Positions 13,760-24,490 are shown, counted from the first letter of the stretch. The stretch is 64,000 nucleotides of DNA from Ephemerocybe angulata (GCA_013368325.1 JAACJK010000002.1:1302001-1366000); one strand, 5' to 3'. The notes: a model not told the origin generated them from the letters alone. Made by a program: numbers and translations.

Positions 13760-14965
13760 ATGGCTTCTGAGCGTCACAAAAGGCTTCCCCCTCCAGAGCC
13801 TACCGTCGCTACTTTCATGTGGGACATAGTTGTGTTTAAGGTGACTTCATGCGGATCTAGATATAATCCAAAGCTAATCATGGATGCATTTGGAGGTTGA
13901 AGGGCGCATATTCCAAGTGCCCCGACAAAGGTTTATAGAGTACTCGGACATCTTTGCAGATATGTTTGGCCTCCCTGCGTCGCGGGATTCTCAGGGTAAG
14001 GCCGACGTCGAGGGCCTCTCCATCGAATCTCCCATTACGCTGGACGGATACAGAGCGTCGGAGTTCGAGGCACTTCTGAAGGCCATGTACCCAACGTACG
14101 CGAATTCACCTTATCTGCGCATTGCCGCTTACACCCCGTGTTCTTTACCCAGAAGTAGCAACGTCTTGGAAGGAACATTTCGGATGACCCGCGACGAGTG
14201 GATTAGCGTTTTGAAGTTGTCGACAGTATGGAACATGAAGAAGGTACGATTCTGCTGAAATATCTCTTAATATATACACCTCACGAACTGTGATCTGGTT
14301 TGCCTCAGATTCGACAGCACGCAATTACCGGCCTCTCCTCAGGCCACGATTCAGTCATTCTAACATCAGTCGACAAAGCCTACCTCGGCTTAGTCCATAG
14401 GGTCGCCCCCTGGCTTGTGGAAGGGATCACTTCGATCATCTCAAGCGGAGACCCACCATCCCTCAGTGAGATCCGGACTCTGGGGCTCAGTGCTGTCTCC
14501 CACATCGTTCTCATCCAAGCACAGGCTTCACCATTCAAAGATCTCTCTTCAACCTCAACCGGTGTGACGTGCAGCTTGGGATCATTAAAGTGTCCTGAGT
14601 GTTACCAAGCTTTCTTCGAAAACCCCTTGTTCTGCGACTCGTGCAGTGCTATGATCTCTCTCGACAATCGCCGCGCAATATACCTTGAAAACGCGCCCTC
14701 GGTACGCGCTGCTACTATCTCCCAAGCTGAAGTAGAATCCCCTCATGCCACCAAGTTCGACTTATGGGTAGATGGAAGGATGACGAGGTGCGCGAAGTGT
14801 TTGTACGACCCTATACCTCTGTCGCACGTGTGGTTCTGCCGAGTTTGCGATGTGAAGAAAGTCCCTCAGAAGATCGTTATTGGGGTCAGGGAGAGCATAC
14901 AGGACTTGGTGATGGAAGCGTTTCATGAAGAGCTTGAGGACTGCAGGCAGGCAGATATGGGCTAG
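13760..14965 (+). CDS. BTB/POZ domain protein with C-terminal CxxC clusters
   Basis: A 342-residue member of the expanded Agaricomycete BTB family. The BTB core is at about residues 18-125 (DIVVFKVEGRIFQVPRQRFI, then EALLKAMYPT and WISVLKLSTVWNMKKIRQ). Exons 13760-13840, 13896-14095, 14153-14243 and 14309-14965 sum to 1029 nt. The second intron is 57 nt, in frame and stop-free, so a retained form would also be readable. The C-terminal half is unusual for this family: four Cys pairs (CPEC, CDSC, CAKC, CRVC; about residues 209-300) could form one or two zinc ribbons. BTB proteins commonly act as dimerisation or Cullin3 adaptor modules; which applies here is unknown. A paralogue lies at 15368 and a broken one at 32838. 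Confidence 0.85.
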
Positions 14966-15367
14966 CCTTATAATCTTTGATTTAGTCTATGGTCTCAGGA
15001 AGCGGTCATCTCCGCATATGTTGGACTCGCCTCCGTGTACTCCTAGTAGAGATCAGGTTACATTAGGATCAAGTTGGATATCGATAGACTGTAGCAGATA
15101 GACTCGGTCACCTGCGAAGGCCTGCGGTGGGCTCTGAGGATACCTTAGCCCGTGACCCATCCGGGGCCGTATCCTATGACTTTCCTTGTGATTTTTCTGA
15201 TCGGATCATTAGCTAATCTCAGCGAAAACCATGTGGGAACATCGTTAACGGTTAACCCTGCTTGTCCCAGCTTGCCTCCCCCCTCCATCTCCTGAACTCG
15301 AGCCTTTTGCAGAGAAACTGTACACATTTCATCCCAGAGAGAAAGCATTTTAGGCCAGATTCCCGCC
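14966..15367. other. Intergenic, no gene recognised
   Basis: Short spacer between the two BTB genes; no ORF with support and no clear TATA box. Confidence 0.5.
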
Positions 15368-16259
15368 ATGCCAGACCGCCATTCAGACTTCTACTGGGAG
15401 AATATGGTCGTTCAGGTCAGTATTCGTCGATATTCGCAGGTCTCGACACGTTCCTTAACGTTTATTAACGGTACTCCTGTTGCAGGTGGAGAACACACTC
15501 TTCCATGTCCCACGCCATGGATTCGCACAATCCGAAGCCTTTCAAGCTATGTTCCGTCTTCCGGCCCCGAAGGGTGGAAAACCCGTCGAAGGCCAAAGTG
15601 ACCGTCACCCGATTGTACTCGAGGGTTACAAAGTGAAGGATTTTGAGTCCTTTCTGAAGCTTTTATACCCCTCGTCAGTGCTCCCATCTCAATGCACGGT
15701 ATCTTTTAACATAGGGTGCATACTACAGGATGGAAAGCGGCGTCTCTGGGCTGAATATGACTAAAGAGGAGTGGGTTGGGGCATTGAAGCTTGTCACAAT
15801 ATGGCAGATGGACAAGGTAGATAAGTCCTTCTTTAAAGCCAAAGAAGAGTAGCTCACCTGGAAGAATAGCCTCGGGGATATGCGATCACCAAACTAATGT
15901 CAATGAGGGACATACGCCCCGCTGAAGCAGTCAATCTCGCTCGAGAGTATCGAATCTCCAAATGGTTACTTTCTGCGCTTGTCGAGCTCGCCGTAAACAG
16001 GTCTGAGTTGGAGGATGATGGAATAGAGGCGTTTGTGGGGCTGAAAACGGCATTTATAGTTAGGGGGATTTACCTAAGGGCTAACGGCGGCCGCCCGAGG
16101 GCTTGCGCAATGGTGAAGGAGAAATTCAAGGAGGAGTTGATAGAGATAGGGGCAATCAAGAAGGACGCTGCTGCGACGGTGGACCTCCCCCTCCCCGCGA
16201 ATAAGAATAAGCGGTCTCGTCATTTGTACGCTATCTCCAGCGATGATGATCTGAGCTAA
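15368..16259 (+). CDS. BTB/POZ domain protein
   Basis: A 237-residue BTB family protein, paralogue of the gene at 13760. Motifs: SDFYWENMVVQ, VENTLFHVPRHGF, IVLEGYKVKDFESFLKLLYP and TKEEWVGALKLVTIWQM, followed by an alpha-helical BACK-like tail (residues about 109-200). Exons 15368-15415, 15486-15673, 15729-15816 and 15870-16259 give 714 nt, with introns of 70, 55 and 53 nt at the positions used by the paralogue. It lacks the CxxC clusters of the neighbour; the end is basic (NKNKRSRH) and then acidic. Its partner and function are unknown. Confidence 0.85.
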
Positions 16260-16522
16260 ATTATAGGGCCCCGATCAGTCGACCAATCTTCTCCGTTTAT
16301 CACTGCCCCCGAAATATTAGCTTGTACGTAGCTTCCTCCATACTTTTATGCCGAGTGCCAGGTGGTGGAGTTTCGTGTTTATGGGACGCAAACACTATAT
16401 GTGACGCAATACGCAGTTCTGTAGGCACATACCGCTAATGCATTCTAATTTTTTAAGAAACCGTCCTATACAACATGTATACCACTGTTATCGTTGGAGC
16501 CTGGGTTGAAGTACGTGCTACT

Positions 16523-17511
16523 TTAAGCTGGGATGAAATCTTCCATGTGTTCCTGAAGCCACTCTTGAGCACCGATCCTCCCGATATATATCCTCGAGTC
16601 CTGGACTAGGGCCTCACCAGCCCCGTTTTCCTCATCCTCTTCAACGTCCGCGAGGTACTGTGCGAATTCGTCCGGATACCCGACACTTGTGTACTTCCTA
16701 ATAAGTTCCTCCTTGGAGATCACAGTATGAGTAATGGTCCTTCCGAGAACTTTGGTGAGAGCACGGGCAATCTGGTGGGCGATGAGGTGCGCATTAACAT
16801 TAACTTGAGAGCGTGGAAGGTATGGAGGGGAAGCGCACCTCGGAATACGACACGAGATCAGCACCGACGATGATGGGCTCTCTTGACTTGAGCTTTCCAA
16901 CATCCGTGATGGCATACCATGCGACCTTTGCGATATCGGCAACTGCAACGAGGGGAACGCGACCGGTGGGCATCGTGTTCTCGAACGTGTTCCGTTTCTT
17001 GATATCCTCGCCATAGAACCTCTGAATGTTCTCTGTAAGTTGATGCCTTGTCAGAGACCTGCCTCTTTAATAGCTATGCAGAACTTGCGATACACGTACC
17101 CAGAAACCAGGTTGGCCGCAGTGCGACATAGTCGAGACCTTTCTGATCAAGATATGTATGCACCTTCCCACTCTGTAGACTATCCGGGCCCTTCTCCGAC
17201 CTCTTCCCATGGGAGCTCATGAGCACGAACCGTTTCACCCCCTTCGTTGCCGCAAGGTCGATGAAAGGTTTCGCAATGACCAGCGGGTCGAAGTACGGTA
17301 CAAGGAGATAGACGTAGTGAATATTATGCCCCTTCACCGCGAAGGGAGCTTCGTGTGTCGATGCGTCGGTGAAGTCGAACTTAACACTGTCGAAGCCTTC
17401 TGGAACACGGCCAGATCGAGAGCCAAAGAGGACGGGATGACCGGATGCCTCGAGAAGCTTTGCAAGAGCGACGCCGGACTGACTTGCTCCGCCTGTGATG
17501 AGTGTGGTCAT
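16523..17511 (-). CDS. NmrA-like / EasG-type NAD(P)-binding oxidoreductase
   Basis: A 284-residue atypical short-chain dehydrogenase of the NmrA family, closest in style to agroclavine/festuclavine dehydrogenase-like (EasG) proteins. The start MTTLITGGASQSGVALAKLL holds the Rossmann glycine motif (TGGxxxxG) and beta-alpha-beta fold; FGSRSGRV at the end of beta-2 suggests NADP preference. There is no classical YxxxK pair, as usual for NmrA proteins. Exons on the minus strand are 17511-17100, 17032-16839 and 16771-16523 (855 nt), both introns 67 nt. A TATAAAAG box on the minus strand lies 57 bp upstream. No ergot-type gene cluster is seen nearby, so a role in alkaloid synthesis is not supported; a general reductase or redox sensor is equally possible. 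Confidence 0.85.
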
Positions 17512-17567
17512 TGTGGGCGGCTTGTGGTCTGCGTGGATAGGTAGATACTTCAGTGGGGACTTTCTCC

Positions 17568-17575
17568 CTTTTATA
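17568..17575 (-). promoter_or_regulatory. TATA box of the NmrA-like gene
   Basis: TATAAAAG on the minus strand, 57 bp before the ATG at 17511. Confidence 0.7.
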
Positions 17576-18442
17576 CACTAGGTATGTATCCCGCGCTCAC
17601 TCAAGTTCAAAGACTCATGTTCTGTGCCCAGGGGCAACTGAGCCCTGGAGCCCGAGATCAGTCAGGATGAAAGACTTAACCAGCAAAACGATTATCTTTG
17701 GCTTGCATCTTCCCTCTGCCGATATCGTAAGTTGGTAATCAAAGTCGAAAGTTTCCCACAAGTCGGAGGATCCCGATAATAGATGACTGAGACGTTGCCT
17801 GATGCGAAGCCTAATTTCGAGGAAAATCATGTTCCTTAGTCAAGGCCAGCTAGTTTTTGGCCCAGAGAGTACGTGCGGCTTTTCGGCGTGGCTCGTAACC
17901 TTTTCTTCACAAAGTTGGACGCAAGTTTGAGCTCAGCGGAGGCATGGTCCGACTCTGTCACAACTGGTGATAAGGCATGGTGAAGCTAATTAGTGACGTG
18001 AGTACCAAAGTCATTTAACTCGATGCCGCTACGTGCCAATGTGGGCTATTAGATTCAAGCACACCAAAGTCAAGCGGGAGTCTGAAGGGTCTGTAAGGTT
18101 CGTTCAACTTCTACTTCATCCAATAGACGCTTTCCACTGCCAACTGCTTTTACCGACAAGTTCGCTAGTCAGATGCATTGGCAGAGATGTGAGATAAAAG
18201 TATGCCACGAACTAACCTTTTCATCTCTCAGAAGTCATCTACAAATTTCCCTTTACAGGGCACATTACAGCGCTTAATTTGTGGAAGCACTTCTACTACG
18301 CTCATCAATTTATTAACTGTATTTTGAGAGGCATTCGGACCCAGGTTGCCCATTTGACCCACTCCACTCAGCGCAATCTGATATCTCTCACTGGAAAAGT
18401 GTGGTACAGCGACAATAACTCCCACGAATGGGACATTGCATC
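17576..18442. other. Intergenic, no gene recognised
   Basis: Spacer between the NmrA-like gene and the insertion point of the non-LTR retrotransposon. Small ORFs only. Confidence 0.5.
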
Positions 18443-18459
18443 TAAAAGGGGTGGAATGG
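18443..18459 (+). repeat. Target site duplication of the LINE, left copy
   Basis: TAAAAGGGGTGGAATGG here is repeated exactly at 32661-32677, just after the A-rich tail of the non-LTR element. It marks the left border of that element, before its 5' leader. The first T and A bases could also be tail-derived. Confidence 0.85.
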
Positions 18460-18961
18460 GGGGCTCCTTGATCCCGAACCACCACCATCTGTGGTTTTCC
18501 CACGCCTGTGGGAGGACGAGGAGGAGGATCTACTACGCCTATGTACTCGAGGATGAGCCTCTAACGCTATCCTCCACGCATACGGCCCTCGCTGACGCTT
18601 ATTTGTCACCCCCCCCGAAGGAACGACGGTTGCATGATACCTTGGTGTCGTTGAACGCCGTCCCTGGTTTCCTTCGCGATGAAAGGGCAGATCTCGTGCC
18701 TCAGTCCTTGTCGCCCTGCCCCACGGGCGTATAACATGTACTTTACACAGATACCCTACCGCGTACCCGTTGCCTTCAATGCCAGGACCCCTTTGTTCCC
18801 CCCCTGCAGCCCTGCTCACCGCTGGCCTGGAACTTGGTCGTCGAATAGTCAAATTTTAGGGTTAATGACTCATGCACCACGTGGATGTACCACGTGGGTG
18901 ACGTCACGGAATTGCGAACTCTTGCGATTCCACCGTTCGTTGACGTCAGTGGCCTGAGGTC

Positions 18962-18966
18962 GTGCG
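18962..18966 (+). repeat. Target site duplication of copia element, left copy
   Basis: GTGCG directly before the left LTR, repeated at 24908-24912 directly after the right LTR. Five base pairs is the normal size for Ty1/copia integration. Confidence 0.9.
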
Positions 18967-19369
18967 TGATAAACTGCTAAGTTTATAAGTCGTTGAAGCC
19001 ACTGCAAGTGGGAGATAGTTCGATATATTAGTTAAGTTAGATAAAGAGAAATACAGCATGACGCACCTGCAAGTGGGAGATAGTTCGATAAGGGAACTAC
19101 CCACTTGCAGTGTAGACTATATACTGTGTGGAACAATAGACGATCCATATCGGGAGAACAATAAAGTACGTACGAATATGGAACAATAGAAGTGAGAACA
19201 ATGCTGTGTGATATATGTGAAACGATGGAATGAATGAACAATGTGATCGTGGATATATATAGAACAAAGAAGCATTAGAACAATAGAAAAGTTTGAAAGA
19301 GGCAGCGCCTATGTGAAGGTGAAGAGAACAATGGGCGAGCCATGGAGACATGTGCATTGTACTTCAACA
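18967..19369 (-). repeat. 3' LTR of copia element
   Basis: 403 bp, matching 24505-24907 throughout on visual comparison. Contains a strong hairpin at 19067-19110 and a series of seven GAACAAT motifs between 19131 and 19332. Confidence 0.95.
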
Positions 19370-19384
19370 CACCCCCTCAATGCA
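19370..19384 (-). other. Polypurine tract of copia element
   Basis: On the coding (minus) strand the sequence next to the 3' LTR reads TTGAGGGGGTG, the expected plus-strand primer for reverse transcription. Confidence 0.8.
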
Positions 19385-19397
19385 ATGTCACAGAAGA

Positions 19398-19897
19398 TTA
19401 CTCAAGACCAAGAGCGAGACGGTGACGCTGTACAGCGGGTTTGGGGAGTGGTTTGGTGAAGATGTCGGCGATCATGTCGTTGGTAGGAAGGAAGTGAACC
19501 TCAATTTCGCCGCGCTTAATAACCTCTCGTATCCAATGCATCTTGATGTCGATGTGCTTCATTCTGCTGTGGTGTTCGGGGTTTCGAAGCACCTTGAGAG
19601 CAGATTGGTTATCGACCATCAGTCGTGAAGGACCTGTGACTGTAGTCCCAAGTTCCCGAAGGAATGACCGCATCCAAATGACTTCACGTCCTGCCGAGGA
19701 GGCAGCAACGTATTCGGCCTCTGTCGAAGAGTCCGCGACGGTTGCCTGCTTCTTGGCAGACCAGCTAACAGCGCCTGTGCCCATCTTGATAAGGAATCCA
19801 GAGGTGGATCGACGAGTGTCAAGGCATCCAGCATGATCCGCATCGGTATATGCCTGGAAGAGTTCTGAGGACAGAGACTCGCCTTCATTGCGATCGA
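19398..19897 (-). pseudogene. Out-of-frame RNase H end of copia pol
   Basis: This stretch encodes the Ty1/copia RNase H domain and C-terminus (YTDADHAGCLDTRRSTSGF, then DSSTEAEYVAASSAGREVIW and DIFTKPLP), in a different frame from the main gag-pol. The break lies at about 19891-19899, in an alternating CGATCGATA stretch, as one extra base or two missing bases. Domain residues (first Asp, TEAEY Glu, DNQSA Asp) are otherwise intact, so this is one recent lesion, a programmed shift or a sequence error. Confidence 0.85.
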
Positions 19898-22800
19898 TAA
19901 GTGAGTCGTAAGTCCATCGTTCCCTTCAGATAGCGGAACAGATGCTTGACGGCCTTCCAATGGATTGGACCAGGGTTCGAGTTGAACTGGGCGAGCTTGG
20001 CGACGGAGTAGGCGATGTCTGGGCGAGTTCCGATGGCAAGGTACATGAGAGCTCCGACTGCGTTTATGTATGGGACAGTCTTCATCTCACGTTGCTCCTG
20101 CTTGGAGAGATCGTACTTGGTAAGACTAGTGCCGCTGCCTGGATCCATAGGAGTTGCGACTGGTGTGCAGTTTTCCATGCGGAATCGTTTAAGGATATCG
20201 AGGATGTACTGGCGTTGGGAGAGGTGGAGCGTGCGGTTTTCGCGATCATAATCGACCTTGATACCGAGGAGGTAGGTGGTTGGGCCAAGGTCCTTGAGAG
20301 TGAAGACCTTGGCGAGTGATTCCTTGAGCCATTTGACCTTGTCCTGACTCTTGGAGATGATGGTGATATCATCGACGAATACTGGTAGAGTGATTCGGAT
20401 ACCATCGGCTTCCCATACGTAGAAGCTGGGATCTGTTTTGATCTGGGTGAATCCCAATCGTTCGAGTTCCGCTGCTAGCTTCTGATACCACAGTCGTCCG
20501 CTCTGTTTCAGGCCATAGATACCCTTCTTGAGGCGGCAGACCCATTTCGCTCCGTTGGGGCCTCTGATTTCAAAACCCTCAGGTTGAGTCATGTAGACCT
20601 CGTACTTGTCTTCGATCTCGCCGTTGAGGTATGCGTTGGAGACATCGATGGACTCGATGTATTCCCCGTTCATGGCTGCTTTAGCAAGAGCGGTACGAAG
20701 GGCAGTGAGACGAGCAGTAGGAGAGAAGATTTGGTCGTAGTCGACACCAGGTTGTTGGGAGTAGCCTTTAGCGACGAGGTGTGCCTTGTAGCGGTCGATG
20801 GTGCCATCGGACTTGCGCTTGATAAGGAATACCCATCGAGAGCCAATTGCCTTCCTATCGTCTGGTAGCTTGACGATTTCCCAAGTGCCGTTGGCGATGA
20901 GTGCGTCCATCTCCGTTTGACATGCAGCAGCCCAGAACTCATGGTCTGGTCGAGACATGGCTTCTTTCCAGCTGCGTGGGGAATCTTCTGGCCGTGTAGC
21001 AGCTCTGAAAGCATGTTCCATCTTGTCAGTGGCCATCATGAGAACCATTTCCACAGCTTCATCAGCGGGGATGTATTCTCCTATGTCATAGACATCCATG
21101 AGGGCTTGCATGATAGGAGTGGCGAATAGAGCTCTTTCGAGGTCGACATTGTCGTTGTCCCCGTTGTCTTCGTCTTCGAAGTCCTGCGCTGTGAGAGGTG
21201 GCGGATTAAACGGATTTTCATCATCCTTGTCACCCCCTTGATCCGCTGGCGGTTCACCCCCTTGACGTCGTGCAACTGGTTTGGTTGTTCGCCTCGTACC
21301 CCCAGTTAGTTTGAAGTAATCAGGGACTGCTTTCTGGCGGACAGGGCGCGAGCCTTGTGCCACCATTGGCTGGGTAATGGGTTTCCGAGGGACAGGAGCA
21401 GGTGCAGGAGGAGGAGGAGCAGGAAACGTGGGAGCAGGGATAGGACGTTCAGGCGATGTAGGAGGAGTAGACTTTTGTGGCTCAGCTTTAGGTGTAGGCG
21501 AGGTAGGTGAAGTCGGGTGGAACTGTGGTCGAGACGCTGTTTGCTTGCCGAGAGCTTTCAGGTCCATGGTTTGGGAAGGTGTATGTGGTGGTGCCTGTTG
21601 GGCACCGCTGTTGTCCTCGTCATCATCGTCCTCATCATCCTCGTCATCCTCATCATCCTCATCATCCTCATCATCCTCGTCGTCCTCGTCAGATGAGTCC
21701 TCGTCTGATGGAGGTGCTCGTGGAGGTGCAGGAGGTGCAGGAGGTGCAGGAGGTGCAGGAGGTGCAGGAGGTACAGGAGGTACAGGAGGTGCGAGAGGTG
21801 CGAGAGGTGCAGGAGGTGCAGGAGGCGGTGCGTCGTCGTCCTCATCCTCGAGGTCAGGCCAGATATCCCCAAGGCCAATCGGTGTGTGTGCCGGTGCCGG
21901 CGTAGTGGTCGAGAGACCAGGGAATGTGTTCTCATCGAAGATGATGTCGCGTGAGATGTGTGCCTTCTTCGTGATAGGATTGTAGCACCTCCATCCTTTG
22001 TAGCCTGTTTCAAAGCCAATGAAGATGCAAGGCTCCGTGTGAGATTGGAGGTTCTTGCGATCCTTCCGAGCGATGTTAACGAAAGCTCGGCAGCCGAAGA
22101 CTCGATAGATGGACAAGTCAGGTTTCTGCTTGTGCCAGACCTCGTAGGATGTGGTTTTGGAGAGTGCTGATGAGGGTGTGGCGTTCAAAACGTCGGTGAG
22201 ATACAACACAGCCTGTGCCCAGAAGGATGCAGGGAGCTTTGCTTGGTTAAGCATGGCAATGACACCTTCAGCGAGAGTGCGGTTGAGGCGTTCAGCCACA
22301 CCATTCTGCTGGGGTGTCGCCTTGACTGTGTGTTGGCGTGTGATGCCGCGATCTGTGCACCATTTTGCGAAGTCGTTCCCAATATATTCACCCCCTTTGT
22401 CGTCTCGAAGCTCCTTGACCTTTAACCCGTGTACTCGTTCGCACTCAGTGACAAACTCCTGGAACTTCTGGAACACCTCTGACTTGCGCTTTAGAGCGTA
22501 TACTCGTTTGAAGCGGGAATAGTCGTCGATGAAGGTGACCCAGTACTCGAAACCAGATGGTGTTCGTGGTAGTGGTCCGTGGACGTCGGAGTGGATTCGA
22601 TCGAGGAGTCCGTTGGCGCGATGCTGAGAGAGAGAAGGGAAGGGGTCTCGGTGCTGCTTCCCTGCGATGCAGTCGTTGCAGAAGTCCTTCATTGTAGTAC
22701 CGTCCTTGACGAGTATCCCTGTGCCTAGCTCCTGTCGAAGGAGTGTGTCCAGACGATCCTTGCCTATGTGGCCAAGTCGCTGATGGAGCAGCTCCTTGTC

Positions 22801-24183
22801 TACCTTCGTCGTGAAGAACGCTGCTGACTGTGTGTTTATCAGCGTGGTTCCGTCGAGAGTGCCAGTGGTTCCGCGAATGGTAGCTGTTAGGATTAGCTGA
22901 CCCTTCTTGAAGAACTCTAGTGTGGAGTCTTCGATTACGATCCGGACTCCGCAGTGACGAACGACATATAGAAGTGAGAAGAGGTTGGATTGCAAATCAG
23001 GGACATATAGTACATTCTCGAACACAACAGTCTGCCCAGTCCTCCCATTGATCCTCGGTGTAAAGTACACAGTACCCATCCCGATCGCCCATACAATCTC
23101 GTGATTAGCGAGCTTGATGGGGACCTTCACCCTGACCATGTTACGGATCCACTCGCGATGGGGCGTCATATGTGAGGAAGCTCCTGAGTCTGTGTTCCAT
23201 GATGAGTCAGTGGGTGTAGAGGGGATCTGACGGGTGAGAGGACTTGCGATGTGGGCGACCTGTGCCATGAGGGCCTTCTCCTGCGGCGTGGCAGGAGACT
23301 GGGAAGCGACTTCAGCGACCTGGGCCTTTCCGTTCTGGAAACGACACTCCTCGTTGGTGTGCGAGTTGCTGCGGTGGTACTTGCACTTGTAGGTCTTCTT
23401 GGGCTTGGATGCAGCCTGAAGAGCCGTGGAGGAGGTACCATCAGCGAGGGAGGTGTTTCGAGTGAGGCTGTCGGCCTTGCGAAGGTGGTCGAGAATGACG
23501 GAGGGATCAGCGTCGGCACTGGTGGCAGTGATGTGGTTGAGGGTATGGCGAAGGAGTTCATCTTCCTTTCCAAGACCGATGACGATCATGGCGAGGGAGA
23601 TGTCGCGAGCGAGGTAGGCGGCGGTGTAGCCATCGATCAACTCTGCTTCCTTTTTGAGGACATCGACCTTGACAGTCCTATCTCCTTCCTTGTAGCTGAG
23701 GGGAGCGGTCTCCGCTTCCTGGAGGGTAACACCGACTGGGAGTAGAGAAGTGAGACGTGCACCAAGTGCAACAGCTCGGGAGCCGAAGTCTTGATAGGAC
23801 TCGTTCTCAAAGCCAGAAGACCTCATGCGAAGGGAGATGAGCTCTTGGAGGATGGTGATGCGAGAGCTGGAGTCCTTGGGTTCGTACTGCTCAAGAAGTC
23901 GTTTCCAGGTGCCTGGAAGATCGAGGATGCTGATACCCATGAGGACGGTCTCAGTCTGGGAGGCATCGAGCGTTGAGCGGATGTAGCCAACAAGCTTGGA
24001 GCGGCGCCCTCGGAAGCTTGTGACGAGACGAGAGTCAGAGCCAGGTGAAGGCTCTGTCTCGGTGCCCATGAGGATGTCGTAGGCATCGTACTCGAGTGCC
24101 TTGTTGACACAGATGCGCTTCCATTCCTGGACGGTGTAGACGTTGAGGGAAACGAGCGAGGTGGAGGTTTCGGATGAGGACAT
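19885..24183 (-). CDS. copia Gag-Pol polyprotein (frame ends before RNase H)
   Basis: Single frame of 1432 residues. Gag fills the first 250 residues, with a zinc-knuckle variant at about 266-281 (CKYHRSNSHTNEEC, Cys-His-His-Cys instead of Cys-Cys-His-Cys). Protease has DSGASSH near residue 330. Integrase has the HHCC finger starting HQRLGH near 465, and the DDE core with IHSDVHG (about 530), LRDDKGGEY and PQQNGVAERLNRTL (about 625). A low-complexity linker of Pro/Ala repeats and an Asp/Glu run spans about 780-860. Reverse transcriptase follows, with FVDDITI near 1269 in place of the usual YVDD. The frame stops at 19885; the RNase H domain continues in another frame. Start ATG at 24183 is about 320 bp after the 5' LTR. 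Confidence 0.93.
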   Translation of the reverse strand: MSSSETSTSLVSLNVYTVQEWKRICVNKALEYDAYDILMGTETEPSPGSDSRLVTSFRGRRSKLVGYIRSTLDASQTETVLMGISILDLPGTWKRLLEQYEPKDSSSRITILQELISLRMRSSGFENESYQDFGSRAVALGARLTSLLPVGVTLQEAETAPLSYKEGDRTVKVDVLKKEAELIDGYTAAYLARDISLAMIVIGLGKEDELLRHTLNHITATSADADPSVILDHLRKADSLTRNTSLADGTSSTALQAASKPKKTYKCKYHRSNSHTNEECRFQNGKAQVAEVASQSPATPQEKALMAQVAHIASPLTRQIPSTPTDSSWNTDSGASSHMTPHREWIRNMVRVKVPIKLANHEIVWAIGMGTVYFTPRINGRTGQTVVFENVLYVPDLQSNLFSLLYVVRHCGVRIVIEDSTLEFFKKGQLILTATIRGTTGTLDGTTLINTQSAAFFTTKVDKELLHQRLGHIGKDRLDTLLRQELGTGILVKDGTTMKDFCNDCIAGKQHRDPFPSLSQHRANGLLDRIHSDVHGPLPRTPSGFEYWVTFIDDYSRFKRVYALKRKSEVFQKFQEFVTECERVHGLKVKELRDDKGGEYIGNDFAKWCTDRGITRQHTVKATPQQNGVAERLNRTLAEGVIAMLNQAKLPASFWAQAVLYLTDVLNATPSSALSKTTSYEVWHKQKPDLSIYRVFGCRAFVNIARKDRKNLQSHTEPCIFIGFETGYKGWRCYNPITKKAHISRDIIFDENTFPGLSTTTPAPAHTPIGLGDIWPDLEDEDDDAPPPAPPAPLAPLAPPVPPVPPAPPAPPAPPAPPAPPRAPPSDEDSSDEDDEDDEDDEDDEDDEDDEDDDDEDNSGAQQAPPHTPSQTMDLKALGKQTASRPQFHPTSPTSPTPKAEPQKSTPPTSPERPIPAPTFPAPPPPAPAPVPRKPITQPMVAQGSRPVRQKAVPDYFKLTGGTRRTTKPVARRQGGEPPADQGGDKDDENPFNPPPLTAQDFEDEDNGDNDNVDLERALFATPIMQALMDVYDIGEYIPADEAVEMVLMMATDKMEHAFRAATRPEDSPRSWKEAMSRPDHEFWAAACQTEMDALIANGTWEIVKLPDDRKAIGSRWVFLIKRKSDGTIDRYKAHLVAKGYSQQPGVDYDQIFSPTARLTALRTALAKAAMNGEYIESIDVSNAYLNGEIEDKYEVYMTQPEGFEIRGPNGAKWVCRLKKGIYGLKQSGRLWYQKLAAELERLGFTQIKTDPSFYVWEADGIRITLPVFVDDITIISKSQDKVKWLKESLAKVFTLKDLGPTTYLLGIKVDYDRENRTLHLSQRQYILDILKRFRMENCTPVATPMDPGSGTSLTKYDLSKQEQREMKTVPYINAVGALMYLAIGTRPDIAYSVAKLAQFNSNPGPIHWKAVKHLFRYLKGTMDLRLTYRSQ

Positions 24184-24490
24184 GGTGGAGATCGATCGAC
24201 GATGTGTGAGGGAGAGGGAAGAAGGGGAACTTCTGGGCGAAAATCACCGCAGAAGTGAGGGAATGCTAAGAGGGATTCCGGACGGAAGAATCCGTCAAGA
24301 AGTACCAAAATAGCGGAAGCGAGATCAAACACGCAGCTGGGCGTGTGATGTGGAGCTGGAGCAAGGCGTCGATGAACGACACGAAACTGTGATGGAGCGA
24401 GGTGTGACCGAGTGAAGAGTGACGAGTGGGCAGTGATAGCGTATAGAACGCGGTGTCTGATAACGTGTGGTGTCGTGTATCAGAGGAGCC

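Noticed and set aside
16523..17511. Ergot alkaloid cluster gene
   Set aside because: The protein resembles EasG-type reductases, but no other alkaloid pathway gene is nearby, so only the general NmrA-like call is kept.
21377..21985. 202-codon plus-strand ORF with long serine run
   Set aside because: Antisense shadow of the Asp/Glu and Pro/Ala low-complexity linker in the copia polyprotein.
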